Source: Microbacterium lacus
GTDB lineage: Bacteria > Actinomycetota > Actinomycetes > Actinomycetales > Microbacteriaceae
Reading direction: 5' to 3'
DNA: 64,000 bases
Assembly: GCF_039531105.1 (NCBI RefSeq)
Contig: NZ_BAAAPK010000001.1
Span: forward strand, 2,170,001-2,234,000
The notes beneath the pieces were generated by a model. That model ran no database searches. It was not told where the DNA came from and saw nothing but the letters and a program-made list of their open reading frames with translations. A program made the translations under genes and the position numbers. Positions 53,323 to 60,867 of the stretch are shown here, piece after piece (positions within the stretch are counted from its first letter, which is position 1; every line of letters begins with the position of its first letter).

Positions 53323-54459
53323 TCAGCCGGCGGTGCAGGCCGGCAGAGCCGCGAGATCCGCCGCGTCGCGCTCGGGGTCGGCGACGACCTCGAGCACGTC
53401 CAACGCGTCGTCCAGAGTGGCGACCGAGAAGACGCGGAGCCCGTCCGGCACGTAGCCGACGACCTCGTCGCAGTTGTCGGCCGGAGCGAGGAACCAGTCC
53501 GCGCCCGCGCCCACCGCGCCCCACATCTTCTGACGGATCCCGCCGATCGGTCCGACGTCGCCCGCGGCGTCGATCGTCCCGGTGCCGGCGACGTTCTCGC
53601 CGCCGTTGAGCTGGCCCGGAGTCAGGGTGTCGATGATCCCGAGCGCGAACATCATCCCGGCGCTCGGTCCGCCGACGTTGTTCAGCTGGATCGTGACGTC
53701 GATCGGGAACTCGTAGTCGTTCGTGAGCTGGATCCCGAGCAGCCACACCTGCTCGCCGTCGATCTCGGTGGAGCGCGGAGTGACCGACACGGTCCGCGCA
53801 CCGCCGTCGCGCTGGATCGCCAGGTCGACGGGGGCGCCGTCGCCGTCCGCCACGATCTCGCGCAGCGTCGCGGCATCGGTCACCGTCGTGCCGTTCGCCG
53901 CCAGGATCACATCCCCCTCCTCGAGCACGCCCGCGGATGCCGAGTCCTCGGTGAGTGAATAGACCTCCAGCTGCGCCCCCACGTCGTAGCCGAGCTCGGT
54001 CAGGGCGGCGGCGGTCGCCTCCTTCTGCGAGTCCACCATCATCGCGGCGCTCTGCTCGTTGCGCTGCTGGGTGCTCTCGCCGTCGGGGAAGACGGTGTCG
54101 ATCGGAAGGACCGCCTTGCTCGGGTCGAACCATGCGGTCGCGAGCTCGAACCACGAGGGCGTGCGCTCGCGGCTGCCGACCACCTGCACCGTGAGCAGGT
54201 CCAGCGCTCCCTCCGTCGGGAACGTCTCGGCACCCTCGACGGAGATGAGCGGCACCTGCGTGCCCTGTGTCGACTCGGTCGTGCCGAGGGTGTTGTACAC
54301 GGGCCCCGGGCGCTGGATGACGTAAGACGTGGGCAGGAAGGTGATCACGAGCAGCACCGCGAGCGCCACGGTGAGGGACCAGACGCCGGCGCGCATGCCG
54401 CGCGACATGCGACGCCGCGGGGCGGGCGTGATCGTCACGTTCTCATCGAACAGCGTCAC
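53323..54459 (-). CDS. PDZ and Lon-like (S16) membrane-anchored protease
   Basis: 378 residues: a short cytoplasmic head, a membrane helix at about 23-48 (AGVWSLTVALAVLLVITFLP), a PDZ domain near 165-235 and a Lon-type proteolytic domain with S266 in NNVGGPSAGMM and K311 in IGGIRQKMWGA, the Ser-Lys dyad. The active site faces outside. GTG 54459 has AAAGG upstream. Counterpart of Rv3194c. Divergent from the DUF2342 gene and tandem behind it the UPF0182 gene. Confidence 0.93.
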   Translation of the reverse strand: MTLFDENVTITPAPRRRMSRGMRAGVWSLTVALAVLLVITFLPTSYVIQRPGPVYNTLGTTESTQGTQVPLISVEGAETFPTEGALDLLTVQVVGSRERTPSWFELATAWFDPSKAVLPIDTVFPDGESTQQRNEQSAAMMVDSQKEATAAALTELGYDVGAQLEVYSLTEDSASAGVLEEGDVILAANGTTVTDAATLREIVADGDGAPVDLAIQRDGGARTVSVTPRSTEIDGEQVWLLGIQLTNDYEFPIDVTIQLNNVGGPSAGMMFALGIIDTLTPGQLNGGENVAGTGTIDAAGDVGPIGGIRQKMWGAVGAGADWFLAPADNCDEVVGYVPDGLRVFSVATLDDALDVLEVVADPERDAADLAALPACTAG

Positions 54460-54586
54460 GAGAGACCTTTCTGTACGTGGTCGTTCGCGACCGGCGTACA
54501 GCGGGAGGGTCCCCGGCCCGGAAGTGCGATGATCCGTGCGACTAGCGTAGAGCGCGAGGTCATGACCCGGCTGAAAGGCGGCTGAA

Positions 54587-55975
54587 GTGGCAGAATCCGA
54601 CGACGAGCAGAGCCCGCAGGACCAGTTCCAGGAGCTCATCCGGCAGCTGTTCGGCGGGTCCGGAGCCGAGATCGATCCCGAGCAGCTGGCGAGACTGTCC
54701 GGCATGGGCATCGACCCGGCGATGATGCAGACCGTCATGCAGCACCTCCAGGGGGCGTTCGCCGCCGGTGACGAATCGGGCAGCGGCATCTCGTGGGACA
54801 TGGCCGCCCGGCAGGCTCTGCACATCGCCAACCAGGACGGCCTCGGCATCTCCGCCGGAGAGCGCACCGACCTCGACCAGGCGTTCGCGCTCGCGACGCT
54901 GTGGCTGAGCGAGGCGACGACGATCTCCGATCTGTCGTCACCACCGCGCACGCTCACGCGTGGCGCGTGGGTGGAGGCGACGCTGCCCGTCTGGCAGGAG
55001 CTCGCGGAGCCCGTCGCGACCAGCATCTCGGACGCCCTCACTGCGGCACTCCAGGAGCAGGCACCCGAGGAGATGCAGGCGCTCGTCCAGGGCGCGGGCC
55101 GGTTGATGCGGACCGTCGGCGGCTCGCTGTTCGCGTCGCAGCTCGGCCACGTGGTGGGCAACCTGTCCAAAGAAGTCGTCAGCGGCGGCGACGTCGGCAT
55201 CCCCCTGCTGCCGGCGGGCGAAGCCGCGATCCTCCCCCAGAACTTCGCCGACTTCGGCCGCGACCTCGAGATCCCGCAGGACCAGCTCGCGCTGTACATC
55301 GCGACCCGCGAGCTCGCACACGCACGACTGTTCCGCCACGCCCGCTGGCTGCGGCTGCACGTCCTGTCGCAGATCACGGACTTCGCGCGCGGCATCCACG
55401 TCGACACCGATGCACTCGAAGAGCTCGCGACCCGCTTCGACCCCTCCGAGCCCGACGAGCTGCGCCGCGCCCTCGAGAGCGGCGCGCTGCTGCCGACGCG
55501 GTCCGATGCGCAGAACGCGGCGCTGACGCGACTCGAGAACCTGCTCGCGACGATCGAAGGCTGGGTGGACGTGGTCACGGAGGACGCGACCTCGCGGCTG
55601 CCGTCGGCGGCGCGGATCGCCGAGGCCGTCCGGCGCCGGCGCGCGGTGGGAGGACCCGCCGAGCAGGCGCTCGGCTCGCTCGTGGGACTGGAGCTGCGGC
55701 CGCGGCGGATGCGCGAGGCGGCGGCCATGTGGCGCGCGGTGACGGATGCCGTGGGCGCGAGCGGCCGGGATGCGCTCTGGGATTACCCCGATCTCATGCC
55801 CGCCGCGGAGGACATCGACGATCCGGGAGCGCTCGTGGCGCGCCTACAGGCCCGCTCCCGTGGCGAGGAGCCGGTGCGCGACGAGATGGACGACGCCCTC
55901 GAGCGCCTGCTCGCCGGCGAGGACCCTGGGCAGCCCCCCGCAGATGCCGAGCCGGAGGATCCGCGCCCGGTCTGA
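54587..55975 (+). CDS. DUF2342 / zinc-dependent metalloprotease-like hydrolase
   Basis: 462 residues of the actinobacterial family annotated as putative hydrolase or zinc metalloprotease (TIGR03624-like). The metal-binding candidate is TRELAHARLFRHARWLR; it has E and H in helical spacing but not the strict HEXXH. Early parts are Gln-rich (QDQFQELIRQLFGG), the tail is acidic and proline-rich. GTG 54587 has AAAGG upstream and a TAGCGT box at 54543-54548. Matches Rv3195 in synteny. Confidence 0.88.
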   Translation: MAESDDEQSPQDQFQELIRQLFGGSGAEIDPEQLARLSGMGIDPAMMQTVMQHLQGAFAAGDESGSGISWDMAARQALHIANQDGLGISAGERTDLDQAFALATLWLSEATTISDLSSPPRTLTRGAWVEATLPVWQELAEPVATSISDALTAALQEQAPEEMQALVQGAGRLMRTVGGSLFASQLGHVVGNLSKEVVSGGDVGIPLLPAGEAAILPQNFADFGRDLEIPQDQLALYIATRELAHARLFRHARWLRLHVLSQITDFARGIHVDTDALEELATRFDPSEPDELRRALESGALLPTRSDAQNAALTRLENLLATIEGWVDVVTEDATSRLPSAARIAEAVRRRRAVGGPAEQALGSLVGLELRPRRMREAAAMWRAVTDAVGASGRDALWDYPDLMPAAEDIDDPGALVARLQARSRGEEPVRDEMDDALERLLAGEDPGQPPADAEPEDPRPV

Positions 55976-56076
55976 CCGACCGCATCGACTTCTCCCCAAC
56001 CTCGCTACGGGAGCATCCCGCGCAGTGGCCTGTGGAGAACGCGCCGCGCGCGGGTGCGGTCTTGCAGAATCGGCCC

Positions 56077-56946
56077 ATGCTGCTCCGACTGGACCCGGCT
56101 CACCCGCCGCTGTGGCGCTCCGCATCCACACTGCAGTTCGGTGCGGACGCCGTCGCGGTGATCGAGGAGCCCACACGCTGGCAGCAGCGTCTGATCGCGG
56201 AGCTCGAGCGCGGCATCCCGGACGGCGCACTGGATCCGGTGGCGATCGCGCTCGGTGCGCCGGAGCGCGCCGCCGCGCCGTTCCTCCGGCGCATCGCCGC
56301 GGCTCTGTGGGTCCCCGCGGCCGCGTCGCCGCAGCTGCGGGTGCAGATCCCGTCCGGGCTCGCGATCACGCACACGGAGACGCTGCTCGACGCCTTCGCG
56401 CAGACCGGCGCCGAGTGCTCCCGCAGCGAATGGTTCGGCGCACCGGATGAGACGGTGAAACCCGGTCCGCCGGTCGTCGTGGTGGCCTACCACCTGGTCG
56501 AACCCCGACGCATAGCCCCTCTCATGAGCGCCGACGTCACGCACGTCCCGCTGATCCTGACCGGCACGGGTGCGCAGATCGGGCCGGTCGTCGTGCCCGG
56601 GCGCACGGCATGCCTGGCGTGCGTCGCCGCCCATCGCCGGGACGCCGACGACGCATGGCCGCAGATCGCGGCGCAGCTCCTGGGTCGGCCCGCACCACCG
56701 GTGTCGACACCGATCCTCGCCGAAGCGGCGTTCGCGGCCGTGCGGATGATCAGTGAGCCCGTCCACGATCCGGGCGCGATCCCGTCCACGTCGCTGACCC
56801 TCCACGCGCGTTCCGCGCTCCGCTCGACGCTGCCGCACCGGCCGCACGCAGAGTGCCGCTGCCGATCTCTCGGAGGAAGCGCGACGGCTGTCGGTCGCGA
56901 AGTCCTCTCGACCATGACATCGTCAGGACTCGGCCGGCCCGCGTGA
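56077..56946 (+). CDS. ThiF/TOMM cyclodehydratase-like protein
   Basis: 289 residues resembling the actinobacterial ThiF-like/TOMM leader-binding E1-type proteins. The signature is VVVPGRTACLACVAAHRRDADDAWP with a C-x-x-C, and a second pair at HAECRCR, probably a four-cysteine zinc site. No obvious ATP-binding GxGxxG in its N-terminus is seen, so it may be a degenerate E1. The conserved part ends at the second cysteine pair (about 56865); the last 27 residues are antisense of the uvrD2 3' end. ATG 56077 follows CAGAAT by 6 nt. Corresponds by position to Rv3196. Confidence 0.75.
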   Translation: MLLRLDPAHPPLWRSASTLQFGADAVAVIEEPTRWQQRLIAELERGIPDGALDPVAIALGAPERAAAPFLRRIAAALWVPAAASPQLRVQIPSGLAITHTETLLDAFAQTGAECSRSEWFGAPDETVKPGPPVVVVAYHLVEPRRIAPLMSADVTHVPLILTGTGAQIGPVVVPGRTACLACVAAHRRDADDAWPQIAAQLLGRPAPPVSTPILAEAAFAAVRMISEPVHDPGAIPSTSLTLHARSALRSTLPHRPHAECRCRSLGGSATAVGREVLSTMTSSGLGRPA

Positions 56947-58513
56947 TGCCGACGTATGCGAGGCGCCGTTCTTCGTCCGCCTGTTCGAACGTGGTCGCGT
57001 AGCTGATCGGCAGCAGCCCCTCGGCGAGGCCGAGCAGGTGCACGTACGGCCATTCCAGCCCCTTGGCCGCGTGCAGTGTCGCCAGGGTGACGGTGCGCAG
57101 CGCAGGCTCGTGCTGGGTGCGCGCACGCGCCTGCAGCTCGTCGGTGAACTGCCGCAGACTCGTCCCGGCCGGCGACTCCTGGGCCAGACGGAGAATCGCC
57201 GCCCGCGCCTCCCAGGCGTCGCGCAGGGCGCCGCCGGCCTGGGGTGGCTCGTCCGTGAACCCGAGCGAGCGAAGGACGTCGCGCACTGCATCGATGAACC
57301 CGCTCTCCAACGGCGCCACCGACGCGCCGCGCAGCGCCATCACTGCCTGCCGGACCTCCGGCATGTCGAAGAACCTGCGTCCGCCGAGCACGCTCGCGGC
57401 GATCCCGCGCTCTGCGAGCGCGCGGACGAGTTCCGGCGACTGGGAGTGGGCGCGGTACAGCACCGCGATCTCGCGCGGGTCGACGCCCGCGGCGATCCGG
57501 ACGGCCACGGCCTCGGCCACGCCCGCCGCCTCGGCGGCATCGTCCTCGTACGCCGTGACCGTCGGTGGTTCGGGTCCGCGTTCGGCGCGGGCGGGCGCCA
57601 GCTCGAGCGCTCCGGGACGTCCGCGCATGAGTTCGTTCGCGACGGCCAGGATGGCGGCATCCGATCGGTAGTTGGTCTCCAGCCGCACGACGCGCGCGTC
57701 GGGGTGGGCAGCGGCGAACTCGAGGAGGAAGCGCGAGTCTGCGCCGGCGAACGAGTAGATCGTCTGGCTCGCGTCGCCGACGACGCAGATGTCGCGGCGG
57801 TCGCCCCGCCAGAGCTCGAGCAGACGATGCTGCAACGGCGACACGTCCTGGAATTCGTCCACCGTGAAGTGGCGGTACTGCTCGTGCACGGAGGCGAGCA
57901 CGCGAGGTTCGGCCTCGAGCATTCCGGCGCACGCCAGGAGCACATCCTCGAAGTCGAGCTTGCGGCGCTCGTCCTTGAGCTTCTCGTAAGCACGCTGCAG
58001 GTCCACCACGCGCGAGACGTCCAGTCTGCCGACGCCCGAGGGTCGCGCCGCCGCGTACTGGTCGATGCTGAGCATCGACACCTTGCGCCACTCGATCTCC
58101 GACGCCACGTCCCGCAGGGTGGCGGTGTCGGGTTCGAGTCCGATGCCGTCCGCCGCGTGCGCGAGCAACCGCACCTTGTTGTCGACGATCGACGGGGCGG
58201 TGTCCCCTGCGACCGTCGGCCAGAAGTAGTTCACCTGCGCGAGAGCCGCCGCGTGGAAAGTGCGCGCCGCGACACCGTCGACGCCGAGCGCGCGGAGGCG
58301 ACCACGCATCTCGCCGGCCGCTTTGGCGGTGAAGGTGACCGCCATCACGCGGCCGGGCGAGTACGCGCCGGTGTCGACGCCGTGGGCGATACGGTGCGTG
58401 ATCACCCGGGTCTTGCCGGTTCCGGCGCCCGCGAGGACGACGAGGGGTCCGCGCAGCGTCGTCACGGCCTCGCGCTGACGCTCGTCGAGTCCGGCGAGAG
58501 CCCGATCGCTCAT
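56750..58513 (-). CDS. uvrD2: UvrD2-like superfamily 1 DNA helicase
   Basis: 587-residue 3'-5' helicase. Walker A GAGTGKT at 29-35, motif Ia TFTAKAAGEMRGR, motif II VDEFQDVSPLQ, motif III GDASQTIYSFAGAD, motif IV VRLETNYRSD and motif VI YVGITRAGRVLTMSWS are all present. The mycobacterial UvrD2 adds an HRDC and a tetracysteine domain, which are absent here. Conserved sequence ends at SRFLREI (about 56864); the last 37 residues read antisense through the ThiF-like gene. ATG 58513 overlaps the nudC stop in ATGA. Confidence 0.92.
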   Translation of the reverse strand: MSDRALAGLDERQREAVTTLRGPLVVLAGAGTGKTRVITHRIAHGVDTGAYSPGRVMAVTFTAKAAGEMRGRLRALGVDGVAARTFHAAALAQVNYFWPTVAGDTAPSIVDNKVRLLAHAADGIGLEPDTATLRDVASEIEWRKVSMLSIDQYAAARPSGVGRLDVSRVVDLQRAYEKLKDERRKLDFEDVLLACAGMLEAEPRVLASVHEQYRHFTVDEFQDVSPLQHRLLELWRGDRRDICVVGDASQTIYSFAGADSRFLLEFAAAHPDARVVRLETNYRSDAAILAVANELMRGRPGALELAPARAERGPEPPTVTAYEDDAAEAAGVAEAVAVRIAAGVDPREIAVLYRAHSQSPELVRALAERGIAASVLGGRRFFDMPEVRQAVMALRGASVAPLESGFIDAVRDVLRSLGFTDEPPQAGGALRDAWEARAAILRLAQESPAGTSLRQFTDELQARARTQHEPALRTVTLATLHAAKGLEWPYVHLLGLAEGLLPISYATTFEQADEERRLAYVGITRAGRVLTMSWSRGLRDRQPSRFLREIGSGTLRAAGAAASSGARNARGGSATWTGSRPDRGRAH

Positions 58514-59409
58514 GCCGAGCCTGCGTACCACTCGGAGATGAGCCGGTGCGCGATCGAGGCGGGACCGGGGAGCAGCAGCTCGCTGCGGCCCGCCAGACCC
58601 GCCCCGATCTCGTCGCGCCCGAACCAGCGCACCGCGAGGATCTCCTCGCCGTCCGCCTCGGCGGCGGAGTCGTCGGCGGCCGTGGCGAGGAATCCGAGCA
58701 TGAGCGACCGCGGGTACGGCCACGCCTGCGACCCGCGGTAGCGCACGTCGACGAGATCGACACCCGCCTCTTCCCGCACTTCGCGCGCCACCGCGTCCTC
58801 GAGGGACTCGCCCGCCTCGACGAAGCCCGCGAAGCACGAGAACCGCTCGCCCGCCCACATCGCATTCGATCCGAGCAGAAGCCGATCCGGATGCCGAGCG
58901 CTCGTGATCGCCACGATCACCGCGGGATCCGTGCGCGGGAAGTGCTCGCGACCGCACGACGGGCAGTGGCGCGCCCACCCCGCCGAACGGATCTCGGTCG
59001 ACGCTCCGCACGCCGGGCAGTGCGGTGCCTCGCGCAGCCAGCGGCCGAGACTCAGAGCCGTGACGAACGCCCCCGACTCGGGGTGTGAGAGTGCACCGCC
59101 GACAGCACGCAGCGACGCCCACCCCGCAGGAGCCGGAAACGGATCGTCGTCAGCACTCGCCAGGACCGCCGTCAGCAGCGCCGCTCCGTCCTCCGCGCGC
59201 CCGAGGAAGGCCCACTCCGCGCCCCCGGGAACGGCGGCCGGGCTCACCCAGTACAGAGCATCAGCGTCCGACAGCGGTGCCCGGTCGCCCTGCAGCACGA
59301 GCACGCGGCTGCGCTCATCGGCGCGCGCCGCCTCGAGGAAACCGGGCACGGCACGCTCTTCGGCCGCCCGATCCAGCCCGACGGCTCGTGTGCCCTTTGA
59401 CGGCGTCAT
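58510..59409 (-). CDS. nudC: NAD(+) diphosphatase / decapping Nudix hydrolase NudC
   Basis: 299 residues. Splits NADH into NMNH and AMP and removes NAD caps from RNA. Zinc ribbon cysteines are C131, C134, C149 and C152 (HCPACG and HCPSCG). The Nudix box follows from GFVEAGESLEDAVAREVREE. The family marker SQ-x-WP-x-P-x-S appears as GSQAWPYPRSLM. ATG 59409 has GAGAGGA upstream. Coupled to uvrD2, as in the Rv3198c-Rv3199c pair. Confidence 0.94.
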   Translation of the reverse strand: MTPSKGTRAVGLDRAAEERAVPGFLEAARADERSRVLVLQGDRAPLSDADALYWVSPAAVPGGAEWAFLGRAEDGAALLTAVLASADDDPFPAPAGWASLRAVGGALSHPESGAFVTALSLGRWLREAPHCPACGASTEIRSAGWARHCPSCGREHFPRTDPAVIVAITSARHPDRLLLGSNAMWAGERFSCFAGFVEAGESLEDAVAREVREEAGVDLVDVRYRGSQAWPYPRSLMLGFLATAADDSAAEADGEEILAVRWFGRDEIGAGLAGRSELLLPGPASIAHRLISEWYAGSA

Positions 59410-59553
59410 GACCGATCCTCTCCGCCGTGATCCGATGTGCAGCGTGCGGGCGCGCAGATTGTCGTGCGGTGGATGCGCGACGCCTCATCGCCGCGGGCGA
59501 CAAGCCGGGCGTGGCGCGGGGGCGCAGGCCCTCGGCCGACCTACCCTGGGCTC

Positions 59554-60858
59554 ATGGCACGCTCACCCCTCACTCTAGCCGCGTCCGTGACCTCGGCTCT
59601 GCCCCGAGTGGGCGTGATCGGCGTCGGTGTCCTGACCGAAGGAACCGCCGGCCGATACGATGCCGCCGTCGCCGATCTCGACGACGGGCGGAGAGTCGTC
59701 GTCCGCGCGGCGTCCGACGCGGACGCCGATGCCGAACTCGCCGCCCAGGCCCGAGCGCTGCGCGCGCTGACTCCCGGTGTCCGCGGTCTCCTGCCCTTCC
59801 GTGCTCCTGAGCTTCTCGGCGAGACGGGCCTCGGCGACGCACGGGCGCTCGTCGTCGACTTCCTCCCGGGGTATCGGGTCGACGCCGCGCACCTGCCCTC
59901 AGGCCGCGGGGCAGCCACCTCGATCGGGGAGGCCCTCGCGGCACTGCACGCCCTGCCGCTGTCGATCGTGCGCACGGAGGGCCTGCCGGTGCGCACCCCA
60001 CAGCAGGTGAGGGACGACGTCTCGCGTCTGATCGATCGCGTCGAGCACACCCGCTCGGCGCCCGTCAACCTCCTGGCACGGTGGCGTCGCGCTCTGGACG
60101 ACGAGCGGCTGTGGCGCTTCGAATCCGCCGTCGTCCTCGGCGGCGCCGGTGCGGCGTCGTTCCTGTTCGAAGACATCGCCGACGAACCGCGCGTGACCGG
60201 GGTCCTCGAATGGCACGGACTCTCCGTCGGCGACCCGGCGACCGACCTGCAGTGGCTCGCCTCCGCGCCCGCGGCCGCGGAGGATGTCTACGCCGCCTAC
60301 GTGGGTCACAGCGAACGCGCCCCCGATCAGCTCGTGCGGTCGCGAGCGCGTCTGTACGCCGAGCTCGAGTTCGCCAAGTGGCTCGTGCACGGGCACGACA
60401 CCGGTCGCCAGGACATCGTGCAGGATGCCGTGAATCTGCTCGAGTCCCTCGCCGCCGGCGTGAGCGACGACGACATCGTCTCCGCGTCGGCACTCGGGGT
60501 GGACGACGCGCTCGCGCTCTTGGATCGGGTTCCCGACGCGCAGGCGACGACGCTGGACACCTCGATGCACACCGACGCGTACGATCCCGAGGAGCTCGCC
60601 CTGTGGGTGAGCGCCGAGGAGGACTCGGCGGACACGATCGAGGTCGACGCGGTGCAGCTCGGCGAGGATCCGGAGCCCGATCGGCGTGCCGCCGACAGGA
60701 CCCCGACGACGCACGATGACACTTCGACCGCACCGATCGACATCGGCGCATTCCGCAGACCCGCCGCCGACGACGGTGACGACGGGGGCGACACGGACGC
60801 GCAGGCCGACGCGGAGCGCGCCTCCGACGCGGCGCTGCGTCGCTGGCTCTCGGACTGA
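59554..60858 (+). CDS. Aminoglycoside-phosphotransferase-fold protein lacking catalytic residues
   Basis: 434 residues. The fold is suggested by the order VVDFLPGYRVDAAHL (hinge area), a small helical block, then SAVVLGGAGAASFLFEDI where an active kinase would have H-G-D-x-x-x-x-N, and VLEWHGLSVGDPATDLQW where it would have [IV]-D-W. Thus H, D and N of the loop are L195, G197 and S202, and the metal Asp is Glu. The last 70 residues are acidic and disordered (ADDGDDGGDTDAQADA). ATG 59554 follows TACCCT by 6 nt. A likely pseudokinase between repair genes; function unknown. Confidence 0.8.
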   Translation: MARSPLTLAASVTSALPRVGVIGVGVLTEGTAGRYDAAVADLDDGRRVVVRAASDADADAELAAQARALRALTPGVRGLLPFRAPELLGETGLGDARALVVDFLPGYRVDAAHLPSGRGAATSIGEALAALHALPLSIVRTEGLPVRTPQQVRDDVSRLIDRVEHTRSAPVNLLARWRRALDDERLWRFESAVVLGGAGAASFLFEDIADEPRVTGVLEWHGLSVGDPATDLQWLASAPAAAEDVYAAYVGHSERAPDQLVRSRARLYAELEFAKWLVHGHDTGRQDIVQDAVNLLESLAAGVSDDDIVSASALGVDDALALLDRVPDAQATTLDTSMHTDAYDPEELALWVSAEEDSADTIEVDAVQLGEDPEPDRRAADRTPTTHDDTSTAPIDIGAFRRPAADDGDDGGDTDAQADAERASDAALRRWLSD

Positions 60859-60867
60859 TCTCCGGGT

